From positions 1 through 13,019 of the forward strand of contig DASVBJ010000048.1 in NCBI GenBank assembly GCA_036375895.1: 13,019 nt of DNA, given 5' to 3'. The DNA is from DASVBJ01 sp036375895 (GTDB taxonomy: Bacteria > Actinomycetota > Actinomycetes > JACCUZ01). The position numbers and the translations under genes are program-made. This document shows, in pieces, positions 1 through 5,515 of this stretch; positions within the stretch are counted from its first letter, which is position 1, and every line of letters starts with the position of its first letter. Under the pieces are notes generated by a model that worked only from the letters and a program-made list of their open reading frames with translations, was not told the origin of the DNA and searched no databases.

Positions 1-227
1 GGCCAGCGGCGTCAGCCTGGGAGGTAGATCAGCCCGACCACGCGAGGTGGGTGGTGACCGGCGGGGCAACGGTCACCGGCCCCGGCTATCTCTGTCGGAG
101 CCGCCACTCCGAGCCGGCGCAGCGGCACTGCAGGCTGCGTACCCAGTGTTGTCGGGCTGATCTGCCGGCCGCCGCCGATGCCGCCGCCGGCCCGACGCCC
201 TCGCCCGACTGTCCGCTGTCGGGTTCG
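1..227. other. Gene-free, hairpin-rich intergenic stretch
   Basis: I see no convincing gene here. The open frames lack a credible ribosome binding site and have low-complexity Arg/Pro/Ala translations typical of GC-rich non-coding or antisense frames. The stretch is rich in small inverted repeats: an 8-bp stem at 53-60/70-77 with a 9-base loop, a 6-bp stem at 204-209/218-223 with an 8-base loop, and a longer pair at 23-41/148-166. The end of an upstream gene could lie before position 27, but nothing shows it. The stretch 282-427, between the large palindrome and the VOC gene, also holds nothing I can name. Confidence 0.5.
23..166. repeat. 144-bp segment bounded by 19-bp inverted repeats
   Basis: Positions 23-41 and 148-166 are inverted copies of each other. 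The core AGATCAGCCCGAC is perfect (26-38 against 151-163) and the extended 19-bp arms carry two mismatches. The enclosed ~106 bases hold a further 8-bp stem-loop. There is no transposase and no obvious target-site duplication. It could be a small non-autonomous element, a structured RNA region or a chance pairing. Confidence 0.4.
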
Positions 228-281
228 CATGATCGTGAGGACTTTCCCGGGTCACGGCCCGGGAAAGTCCTCACGATCATG
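228..281. repeat. Perfect 24-bp-arm intergenic palindrome
   Basis: The left arm 228-251 and right arm 258-281 are exact reverse complements over 24 bp, separated by the 6-base loop TCACGG. Each arm begins or ends with CATGATCGTGAGGACT and has a CCCGGG/CCCGGG core beside the loop. It lies about 146 bases upstream of the VOC gene and is not followed by a T run, so it is not a canonical intrinsic terminator. A perfect stem of this length is unlikely by chance. A dispersed genomic palindrome (REP/BIME-like) or a transcript-end hairpin for an upstream gene are both possible. Confidence 0.85.
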
Positions 282-427
282 GACCTGTGCGGGCAGGACT
301 GCTCAGCCCGGTGGCCGCCGGAGCGGACGAGTGGCCAAGATGGGACGCCGCATGGCGGTGGCGATCTACTCGTCAGTGGTCTCGCCATCGCCGGGGTGCC
401 GGGCAGCTGGCCGACGAGGGAGGCGAC

Positions 428-805
428 GTGTCGCAACGACCGGAGCTGTCGCTGTCGACGGTGGTCCTGGACTGCCCTGACGCGCACGTCCTCGCGGACT
501 TCTACCGAGAGCTCCTCGGCTGGAGTGTGGCGGCGGACGAGCCGGGCTGGGTGCTCATCCGACCTCCCGGCGGGGGCACCGGCCTCTCGTTCCAGGCGGA
601 GACCGGCTACAAGTCCCCGACCTGGCCGGAGCGGCCCGGGGAGCAGCAGAAGATGCTGCACCTGGACATCCGGGTCGACGATCTCGAGTCGGCCGGGGCG
701 CACGCCGTCGCCCTCGGGGCCAGACTGGCCGACTTCCAGCCGCAGGACGACGTCCGCGTCTACCTCGACCCGGCAGGTCACCCGTTCTGCCTCTGGGTCC
801 CCTGA
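428..805 (+). CDS. VOC-family (glyoxalase/bleomycin-resistance fold) protein
   Basis: A 125-residue single-domain protein of the vicinal oxygen chelate superfamily. The beta-alpha-beta-beta-beta halves are recognisable: an N-terminal half with VVLDCPD, then DFYRELLGW, then a WVLIRPPGGG strand; and a C-terminal half with MLHLDIRVDD, ALGA and the closing DPAGHPFCLWV. This matches the short actinobacterial Glyoxalase_6-like proteins. The start is the GTG at 428, preceded by GAGGGAGG (416-423) four bases upstream; upstream in-frame starts would add a non-homologous tail. Reaction and substrate cannot be read from sequence, since members range from lyases and dioxygenases to antibiotic-binding proteins. 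It stands alone between two large palindromes, with no operon partner. Confidence 0.85.
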   Translation: MSQRPELSLSTVVLDCPDAHVLADFYRELLGWSVAADEPGWVLIRPPGGGTGLSFQAETGYKSPTWPERPGEQQKMLHLDIRVDDLESAGAHAVALGARLADFQPQDDVRVYLDPAGHPFCLWVP

Positions 806-824
806 GCCCACCTGCCAAGATCGT

Positions 825-875
825 CAGCGACCTTGTTGCGGCGACACGCCGGCGTGTCGCGCAACAAGGTCGCTG
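825..875. repeat. Long near-perfect palindrome downstream of the VOC gene
   Basis: The arms 825-850 and 851-875 pair over about 25 bp with a single bulged G and essentially no spacer. The centre reads GACACGCC/GGCGTGTC and the outer arms are CAGCGACCTTGTTGCG and its complement. It begins 20 bases after the VOC stop codon, a position suited to a rho-independent-like or transcript-stabilising hairpin, although no T run follows. It differs in sequence from the 228-281 palindrome but has a similar size and position. Confidence 0.8.
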
Positions 876-902
876 GTGAGGGCGCCCACCCCACGCGCCC
901 CG

Positions 903-940
903 CGCCCCGCGGCCGGCGCCCCGCGGCCGGCGCCCCGCGG
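903..940. repeat. 14-bp tandem repeat, 2.7 copies
   Basis: The unit CGCCCCGCGGCCGG occurs exactly at 903-916 and 917-930, then 10 bases of a third copy at 931-940. It lies between the VOC hairpin and the methyltransferase. Such GC-only repeats can arise by slippage; I see no coding role. Confidence 0.7.
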
Positions 941-965
941 CTCGCAGCCGGGCTGAGCCACGCGA

Positions 966-971
966 GATCAT
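966..971 (+). promoter_or_regulatory. Possible leaderless -10 element for the methyltransferase
   Basis: The hexamer GATCAT matches the A-2/T-6 pattern of an actinobacterial -10 box (TANNNT) and ends exactly 6 bases before the GTG at 978. That spacing would place the transcript start on the start codon. No Shine-Dalgarno sequence is seen and no -35 is recognisable, so support is mainly the spacing shared with the other genes of this window that lack ribosome binding sites. Confidence 0.3.
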
Positions 972-977
972 GTCGCG

Positions 978-1679
978 GTGCAGCTTCCCCCCAATAGCGC
1001 CCAGTACGACGCGTTCGCGGTCGACTTCGAGCGCCACGCCCAGGTCAGCGCGTACAACGCCTACTACGACCGCCCGGCCCTGCTGGAGCTGCTCGGCGAC
1101 GTGGCCGGCAAGCGGGTGCTCGACGCCGGCTGCGGGCCCGGCCTCTACGCGGCCGAGCTGGTCAGCCGTGGTGCCCGGGTGACCGGCTTCGACGAGAGCG
1201 CGGAGATGGTGCGCCTGGCGCGCGCCCGTCTGGGCGCACGAGCGGAGATCCGCACGGGAACACTGGCCGAGCCGCTCGGCTGGCTCGCCGACGAGTCCCA
1301 CGACCTGGCCCTGCTGGCCCTGGTCCTCCACCACCTGGACGACCGGGTGGCGGCGCTGCGCGAGCTGCACCGGGTGCTTCGTCCCGGCGGTCGCCTGGTG
1401 CTGTCCACGAGTCACCCCACGGTCGACTGGCTGCTGCACGGCGGCAGCTACTTCGCCACCGAGCTGATCGAGGAGACGTGGCAGCAGGACTGGCAGGTGC
1501 GGTACTGGCGTCAGCCTCTCGAGGGGTGGTGCGCCGAGTTCGCCGAGGCGGGCTTCGTGATCGAGCGGCTGGTCGAACCGACGCCGGCCCCCGAGATGGC
1601 CGACCGCTACCCGCGCGAGCATCAGAAGTTGCACCACGAGCCGGGCTTCATCGCGTTTCGTCTGGCGAAGCTCACGTAG
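978..1679 (+). CDS. Class I SAM-dependent methyltransferase
   Basis: A 233-residue protein with a Rossmann-type methyltransferase fold. Motif I is VLDAGCGPG at residues 47-55, the acidic end of strand 2 is GFDESAEMV around residue 72, and the motif IV region is LALLALVLHHLDD, followed by LHRVLRPGGRLVLSTSHP (motif V/VI). This matches the UbiE/Methyltransf_11-25 type that methylates small molecules; the substrate is not predictable. The start is GTG 978 because homology-like sequence begins directly after it. An ATG at 970 is in another frame. No Shine-Dalgarno sequence is present, so translation may be leaderless. A weak 5-bp hairpin at 1688-1701 follows the stop, ahead of the convergent lipoprotein gene. 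Confidence 0.9.
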   Translation: MQLPPNSAQYDAFAVDFERHAQVSAYNAYYDRPALLELLGDVAGKRVLDAGCGPGLYAAELVSRGARVTGFDESAEMVRLARARLGARAEIRTGTLAEPLGWLADESHDLALLALVLHHLDDRVAALRELHRVLRPGGRLVLSTSHPTVDWLLHGGSYFATELIEETWQQDWQVRYWRQPLEGWCAEFAEAGFVIERLVEPTPAPEMADRYPREHQKLHHEPGFIAFRLAKLT

Positions 1680-1735
1680 CAGAGCGCCCGCCCTGTGGCG
1701 GCGTGGGTGGCCAGGTGCCGTACGGAAGGGCGGCA

Positions 1736-2143
1736 CTACTCGACCGGCACCTCGCGGATGGGCTCGCCTTGCCTCCCGCCCGGCTGCCATTCATAGACCC
1801 GGAGGGTGCTGCCGGCGGGAAGGTCCTCGGGGGCGAGCTCGCGCTGCATGAGATCGAGGGTGCCGTCCAGGTCGTCGGACAGGACGTAGATCGTGTAGAA
1901 GCCGTCCCCGATGTCGTTCCCATCGAGGATGCCCCCGGCCTCATCCACCGCGTTCATCAGCTTCTCTTCGACGCGGCCGTACCTCTGGAACTGGGACTCG
2001 GTGCCGAAGTCACCGCCGCTCAGCGGGATGGCCACCTGGAAGTCGTACCTCCACTCGCTCCCGTCATCGGCCCCACTGGAGGCTGAGGGGGCGCACGCCG
2101 CCGACGCGAGCACCAACAGGAGAGTGACCATGAACGCGCGCAC
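1736..2143 (-). CDS. Small putative lipoprotein/secreted protein of unknown function
   Basis: A 135-residue protein. The N-terminus VRAFMVTLLLVLASAAC has a basic residue, an 11-12 residue hydrophobic stretch and a cysteine at residue 17, which looks like a lipoprotein signal peptide with a non-ideal lipobox (SAAC). The mature part begins with a Ser/Gly/Asp-rich linker. It has a compact domain with EEKLMNAVDEAGGILDGNDIGDGFYTIY and a later acidic segment. The pattern (a helix ending in G, then DGN.IG.G..T.Y) recalls small actinobacterial hypothetical proteins that share an E/DG-H/N-E/D-IG-G-T-Y core; that likeness is from memory. The GTG at 2143 was chosen over the ATG at 2131 because it provides Arg-2 and sits 6 bases from a -10-like hexamer. 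The function is unknown. Confidence 0.65.
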   Translation of the reverse strand: MRAFMVTLLLVLASAACAPSASSGADDGSEWRYDFQVAIPLSGGDFGTESQFQRYGRVEEKLMNAVDEAGGILDGNDIGDGFYTIYVLSDDLDGTLDLMQRELAPEDLPAGSTLRVYEWQPGGRQGEPIREVPVE

Positions 2144-2149
2144 CTGCGC

Positions 2150-2155
2150 ATGATG
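2150..2155 (-). promoter_or_regulatory. Possible leaderless -10 element for the lipoprotein gene
   Basis: On the minus strand the hexamer CATCAT is followed by exactly 6 bases and then the GTG start at 2143. It fits the A-2/T-6 pattern of an actinobacterial -10 box, and the gene has no recognisable Shine-Dalgarno sequence. No clear -35 is visible. It shares the short 2144-2209 gap with the divergent gene at 2210. Confidence 0.3.
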
Positions 2156-2197
2156 GCGGATGGTCGGCGATCCGGTGGCCCGTGACGTGAAGGCGTG

Positions 2198-2203
2198 CAG
2201 ACT
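2198..2203 (+). promoter_or_regulatory. Possible leaderless -10 element (CAGACT)
   Basis: CAGACT is one base from TAGACT, a good actinobacterial -10 box, and ends 6 bases before the GTG at 2210. The GGAG at 2204-2207 is only two bases from that GTG, too near to act as a normal ribosome binding site. This supports the 2210 start over the in-frame GTG at 2195, which would lie upstream of the promoter. Confidence 0.4.
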
Positions 2204-2209
2204 GGAGCC

Positions 2210-2629
2210 GTGATCCGGCTCGACCTCGCGTTGCGGCTCCGCGACGCCGGGGTGCGGTGGACGCCCGCCAGGGGCGACCGGTTCGTCGTGCCGCACCGCG
2301 GGATGGACGACGAGGTGTTCGTCCTGAGCGACATGACCATCGAGGTGCACGAGTTCCCCACCGGCCCGCTGATCGGGTTCAACGGCACCGTCGAGTGGGC
2401 CCTGGACAGCATCGAGAAGCACGAGGTCGTCTGGCTCCCGCGGGAGGGGCAGCTGCGCGATCTGCTGGCCGAGCGGTTCCGGCGGCTCGAGGTCGACCCG
2501 GACGGCTACGCCGTCGTGGTGGACGGCGGTGGGCAGGAGCGGCGCACCGTGGACGCCGACGTCGAGTCCGCCTACGCGCGCAGCCTGCTCGGTCTGCTCG
2601 AGGTCCCCACCCCCGGACCCACGCACTGA
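2210..2629 (+). CDS. Conserved actinobacterial hypothetical protein
   Basis: A 139-residue soluble protein beginning VIRLDLALRLRDAGVRW and containing GDRFVVP, a MDDEVFVLSDMT segment, GFNGTVEWALDSI and LPREGQLRDLL. From memory, this pattern belongs to a widely conserved actinobacterial family whose members sometimes carry the automatic label 'pilus assembly protein CpaE'. The protein has no Walker A motif or receiver domain, so the CpaE name is not supported. There is no signal peptide and no membrane segment. It is divergent from the lipoprotein gene and has no operon partner. The C-terminal 20 residues are probably flexible. The function is unknown. Confidence 0.8.
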   Translation: MIRLDLALRLRDAGVRWTPARGDRFVVPHRGMDDEVFVLSDMTIEVHEFPTGPLIGFNGTVEWALDSIEKHEVVWLPREGQLRDLLAERFRRLEVDPDGYAVVVDGGGQERRTVDADVESAYARSLLGLLEVPTPGPTH

Positions 2630-2701
2630 TCATGCGCCTGGTGCCCCGGGGCCGGGGCAACACGTGCACGATCAACGAAGGAGGAAGGCGGGAGACTGAG
2701 G

Positions 2702-2730
2702 TTTAACCATCAACTATCTCCGCCTACACT
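2702..2730 (+). promoter_or_regulatory. Promoter of the MarR gene with overlapping operator-like palindrome
   Basis: A -35 TTTAAC (2702-2707), a 17-base spacer and a -10 TACACT (2725-2730) form the best sigma-70-type promoter in the left half. The -10 ends 6 bases before the ATG at 2737, so the mRNA is probably leaderless. The -35 sits inside an imperfect inverted repeat, GTTTAACCATCAAC (2701-2714), with GTT.A....T.AAC symmetry. It could be the MarR protein's own operator. Confidence 0.55.
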
Positions 2731-2736
2731 GCGTAG

Positions 2737-3228
2737 ATGACCGAGACCCGGTGGCTCACCGACGAGCAGCAGCGGGCCTGGCGCGGCCTGGCCGGTGTGA
2801 TGACGCTGCTGCCCGCGGCGCTCGACGCCCAGCTGCAGCGCGACCAGGACCTCACGCACTTCGCCTACTGGGTGCTCGCCATGCTCTCCGAGGCGCCCAC
2901 TCGGTCACTCCAGATGAGCGACCTCGCCGCCGCCTCCCGGTCCTCGTTGTCGCGCCTCTCGCACCTGGTCGCCCGGCTCGAGGAACGCGGATGGGTACGC
3001 CGGGAGCGGTCGACCGAGGACGCCCGGGCCACCTTCGCGGTGCTCACCGACGAGGGCTACGCGAAGGTGGTCGCAGCCGCGCCGGGCCACGTCGAGACGG
3101 TCCGGTCGCTCGTGTTCGACGGGCTGTCCGACGCCCAGGTGCGCCAGCTCGAGACCATCAGCCGCATCATCTTCGGGCGCCTGGACCCGGAGCACCGCCT
3201 CGCCGGCATCCAGGGCACCGGGAGGTAG
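2737..3228 (+). CDS. MarR-family transcriptional regulator
   Basis: A 163-residue winged-helix regulator. The N-terminal helix carries WLTDEQQRAWR, followed by a dimerisation helix. The wHTH spans about residues 55-110: MSDLAAASRSSLSRLSHLVARLEERGWVRR is the recognition helix region, then the wing with RSTEDARATFAVLTDEGY, a standard MarR signature (D-x-R in the wing). The C-terminal helices complete the dimer interface. Length is normal for the family. The ligand is unknown; there is no cysteine that would suggest an OhrR-type redox switch. The start at ATG 2737 follows a clear promoter and gives a leaderless transcript. It is convergent with the MFS transporter, the stop codons being 6 bases apart, so regulation of that transporter is possible but not shown. 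Confidence 0.93.
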   Translation: MTETRWLTDEQQRAWRGLAGVMTLLPAALDAQLQRDQDLTHFAYWVLAMLSEAPTRSLQMSDLAAASRSSLSRLSHLVARLEERGWVRRERSTEDARATFAVLTDEGYAKVVAAAPGHVETVRSLVFDGLSDAQVRQLETISRIIFGRLDPEHRLAGIQGTGR

Positions 3229-3234
3229 CGCGCG

Positions 3235-4428
3235 TCACGCGGTACGCCGGGGCGTCGGCGCGGTGAGCAGCACGACCGCGATGGCCGCGCCGACGGTGCC
3301 CGACAGCACGAGCGGCAGCCGGCCGTCGGCGCCCCACGCGAGACCCGCCCAGATGCCGGCCAGCAGGATGCCGAGACCGCTGAGCCCCTGGAACGCGCCC
3401 TGCGCGCCGGACTGCTGCTCGGCCGGCACCAACGAGGAGATCCAGGCCTTTCCGACGCCGTCGGTGAACGCAGTGAACAGGCCGTAGGCGCCGAGCAGGA
3501 GCCACGCGAGCCGGTGGTCGTCGACGAGGCCGAGCCCGACGTAGCCCACGGCGAAGAACACCAGCCCGATCCCGAACACCCTGGGCTTGGGCAGCCGGTC
3601 GGAGAGCGACCCGGCGGGGAAGCTGGCGAGCGCGTAGACGGCGTTGTAGCCGACGTAGGCGAGGATCAGTGCCGGCACGGTGAAGCCGATCTCGGCCAGC
3701 CGCAGCAGCAGCAGCGCGTCCGGGAAGTTCGCGAGGCTGAAGAGCACGAGCAGCGCGACCACCCGCCAGTAGCCGCCCGGCAGCGCGCGCGCCGCGCGGA
3801 CCGGGTTGACGGGCGGCACCACCGGGGTCGTCCGCGGGCGCTCGCGGACGGCGAGCACGAGCAGGACGCTGAGTACGGCGGGCACGACCGCGATCCAGAG
3901 CAGCGGGCGGATCTGCTGGCCGAGCAGCTCGTACGCCAGCAGGCCGAGGAGGGGGCCGACGACGGCGCCGAGGGTGTCCGCGGTGCGGTGGAACCCGAAC
4001 GCCCGGCCACGCGCCTCCCGCGGGACGTCCTCGACGATGAGGGCGTCGCGAGGCGCGCCGCGCACGCCCTTGCCCAGGCGGTCGACGACCCGGCCGGCGA
4101 GGACGACGGGCCATGCGCCGGCCGCGGCGACGAGCAGCTTGCCGACCGCGGCGAGGCCGTAGCCGATCCCGATGAGCGGCCGGCGGCGGAAGCGGTCGCC
4201 GAGGAACCCGGCCGCGAGCTTGGCTGTCGCGGCGGCGCCCTCGGCGAGCCCCTCGACCGCGCCGACCACGGCAGCGGGCGCCCCGAGCACCGTGGTCAGG
4301 AAGATCGGCAGGATCGGGTAGATCAGCTCGCTCGCGGCGTCCTGGAGGAACGAGACACCGGACAGGACCTTGAGGTTGTGCGTGAGCCAGCGCTGCCGCT
4401 GGGCCGGCTCGGTGCCCGCACCCCTCAT
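3235..4428 (-). CDS. Major facilitator superfamily transporter
   Basis: A 397-residue polytopic inner-membrane protein with about 12 hydrophobic segments in two halves. The loop 2-3 signature FLGDRFRRRPLIGIGY is a motif A-type sequence. The central loop RVVDRLGKGVRGAPRDALI followed by ARGRAFGFHRTADTLGAVVGPLLG is typical of a bacterial MFS subgroup of predicted drug or metabolite exporters. The C-terminal half has a matching SLSDRLPKPRV motif. The start is ATG 4428, preceded by GGAGGT (4433-4438 on the complement) 4 bases upstream. The frame is open further upstream, but that stretch encodes a methyltransferase relic and not transporter sequence. The substrate is unknown. Confidence 0.9.
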   Translation of the reverse strand: MRGAGTEPAQRQRWLTHNLKVLSGVSFLQDAASELIYPILPIFLTTVLGAPAAVVGAVEGLAEGAAATAKLAAGFLGDRFRRRPLIGIGYGLAAVGKLLVAAAGAWPVVLAGRVVDRLGKGVRGAPRDALIVEDVPREARGRAFGFHRTADTLGAVVGPLLGLLAYELLGQQIRPLLWIAVVPAVLSVLLVLAVRERPRTTPVVPPVNPVRAARALPGGYWRVVALLVLFSLANFPDALLLLRLAEIGFTVPALILAYVGYNAVYALASFPAGSLSDRLPKPRVFGIGLVFFAVGYVGLGLVDDHRLAWLLLGAYGLFTAFTDGVGKAWISSLVPAEQQSGAQGAFQGLSGLGILLAGIWAGLAWGADGRLPLVLSGTVGAAIAVVLLTAPTPRRTA

Positions 4429-4482
4429 GCGCACCTCCAGCGCCCGCGTGCTCCCTCGGGGCACGTTAGCCGCCCGGCTTGG

Positions 4483-4542
4483 CCCCGCGGCCAGGATGAC
4501 GTTGACGCCGCAGCCGGTGCCCATGTCGAGCACGCGGTCGGT
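4483..4542 (-). pseudogene. Relic of a SAM-dependent methyltransferase (motif I only)
   Basis: On the minus strand, in frame with the MFS gene and just upstream of it, the frame encodes TDR followed by VLDMGTGCGVNVILAAG. This is a near-consensus methyltransferase motif I with its following helix. Sequence on either side has no methyltransferase character: upstream is Arg/Ala-rich, and downstream it runs through a non-homologous linker into the MFS ribosome binding site. I read it as the surviving fragment of a deleted methyltransferase gene. It is short, so a chance match cannot be excluded, though the G.GCGVN pattern is distinctive. Confidence 0.45.
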
Positions 4543-4577
4543 CTCGCTATCCGCCGTGCCGGCGCGACGGCCTGCGG

Positions 4578-4583
4578 AATACT
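4578..4583 (+). promoter_or_regulatory. Possible leaderless -10 element (AATACT)
   Basis: AATACT ends 6 bases before the ATG at 4590 and fits the A-2/T-6 -10 pattern. There is no Shine-Dalgarno sequence before the gene and no convincing -35. The spacing matches that of the MarR promoter. Confidence 0.4.
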
Positions 4584-4589
4584 GCCGCC

Positions 4590-5114
4590 ATGCCGGCGAC
4601 GATGAGCGCGGTGATCGTGGCGCTGCCCGAGGTCGAGCGGGTCGTCGGCGCGATCCGGGCCGGCGTGGACCCCGCGGCGGGCTGGGGTGTCCCCGCGCAC
4701 GTGACGCTGCTGGTGCCGTTCGTCCCGCCGGACCGGATCGACGACGAGGTGCTGCTCGCGCTGACCGGCGCGGTCGGGTCGGTGCCGCGGTTCACCGCGG
4801 TGTTCTCCAGGATCGAGTGGTTCGGTGACAAGGTCGTCTGGCTGGCGCCGGAGCCGGTCGACCGGTTTCGCGTGCTGACCTCCGCGGTGTGCGACCGGTT
4901 TCCCGGCTACCCGCCGTACGGCGGGGCGCACCCCGACGTCGTACCTCACCTGACCATCGGTGACGGCGACGACGTGCGGGCGCTGCGCGAGGCGGCCCGT
5001 GTCGTCGCTCCGCTCCTGCCCCTGCGCGCCGAGATCGCGGCGGCGCAGGTCATCTGCGGCTCGCGGGATCCGGGCTCGTGGGCGACGGTGGCCGAGCTCC
5101 CGCTCGGGTCCTGA
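4590..5114 (+). CDS. 2'-5' RNA ligase-like / 2H phosphoesterase family protein
   Basis: A 174-residue protein with the two HxT motifs that define the 2H phosphoesterase fold: H37-V-T39 in VPAHVTLLVPF and H120-L-T122 in VVPHLTIGDG. The spacing of about 83 residues and the paired beta-strand context fit LigT/YjcG-like enzymes, which act on 2'-5' phosphodiester or cyclic phosphate bonds in RNA or nucleotides. The physiological substrate is unknown. ATG 4590 is preferred because it lies 6 bases from a -10-like hexamer; ATG 4602 (MSAVIVALPEV) is a possible alternative. It is convergent with the ArsR gene, 11 bases apart. Confidence 0.85.
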   Translation: MPATMSAVIVALPEVERVVGAIRAGVDPAAGWGVPAHVTLLVPFVPPDRIDDEVLLALTGAVGSVPRFTAVFSRIEWFGDKVVWLAPEPVDRFRVLTSAVCDRFPGYPPYGGAHPDVVPHLTIGDGDDVRALREAARVVAPLLPLRAEIAAAQVICGSRDPGSWATVAELPLGS

Positions 5115-5125
5115 CCCGCCCGTGG

Positions 5126-5461
5126 CTACCCGGCGATCACGTCGCCGAGGGCGCCCCGCCCGGCCAGGTCCTCGGCCAGGAACTCCCGGAGCAGGTCCAC
5201 GGCCTGGACGATCTTCTGGCTGCGCATGGAGTAGAAGACGTTGCTGCCTGCCCGTCGGGCGGCGACCAGCCCACGGTCGCGCAGCACCGCGAGGTGCTGA
5301 CTCGCGTTGGACTGGCTGATGCCGAGCGAGTCACAGAGGTCCCCGACGCTCATCTCCCGGTCCCGCAGCTCGTTGATGATCAACAGCCGCTTGGGGTCGG
5401 CGATCGCCTTGCACACGCGCGCGTGGAGCTCCTGGAGCTGCGCCGCAGTCTCCTGATCCAC
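5126..5461 (-). CDS. ArsR/SmtB-family regulator, probably sulfur-locus regulator
   Basis: A 111-residue winged-helix repressor. The HTH is MSVGDLCDSLGISQSNASQHLAVLRDRGLV (residues 37-66) and the wing is RRAGSNVFYSM. The alpha-3 metal motif of arsenite sensors (ELCVCDLC) reads E-M-S-V-G-D-L-C here, so two of its three cysteines are replaced by Ser and Gly. Only C43 remains, with C17 in the N-terminal helix. That disfavours classical arsenite or metal sensing and is compatible with a thiol/persulfide switch, as known for BigR/SqrR-type ArsR proteins, though their cysteine positions differ. GTG 5461 follows a strong AAGGAGG. It lies 54 bases downstream of the rhodanese/metallo-beta-lactamase gene in the same direction, probably co-transcribed. 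Confidence 0.9.
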   Translation of the reverse strand: MDQETAAQLQELHARVCKAIADPKRLLIINELRDREMSVGDLCDSLGISQSNASQHLAVLRDRGLVAARRAGSNVFYSMRSQKIVQAVDLLREFLAEDLAGRGALGDVIAG

Positions 5462-5515
5462 GTCCCCTCCTTCGCGCTCGGGGTGGGCCTCAGTGTAGGT
5501 CCGCCAGGTGGATCG

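Noticed and set aside
228..281. Calling the 24-bp palindrome an intrinsic terminator
   Set aside because: No T run follows either arm and no gene ends shortly before it in this window, so it is listed as a repeat of unknown role.
51..956. A 301-codon plus-strand open frame
   Set aside because: It is Arg/Pro/Ser-rich, runs through both palindromes and across the VOC gene in another frame, and has no ribosome binding site; a GC-rich shadow frame.
555..1790. A 411-codon minus-strand open frame opposite the methyltransferase
   Set aside because: Composition is typical of an antisense shadow, and the opposite strand encodes a clear methyltransferase with motifs.
2210..2629. Calling this gene CpaE pilus assembly ATPase
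   Set aside because: At 139 residues it has neither a Walker A motif nor a receiver domain; the name seems to be a transferred annotation.
3231..3241. Short CGCGT-C-ACGCG palindrome between the convergent MarR and MFS stops as a bidirectional terminator
   Set aside because: Five-base arms with a one-base loop cannot form a credible hairpin, and the sequence overlaps the MFS stop codon.
3514..4605. A 363-codon plus-strand open frame opposite the MFS gene
   Set aside because: It is an acidic, low-complexity antisense translation (repeated AD/AE/EQ); the MFS on the minus strand explains the open frame.
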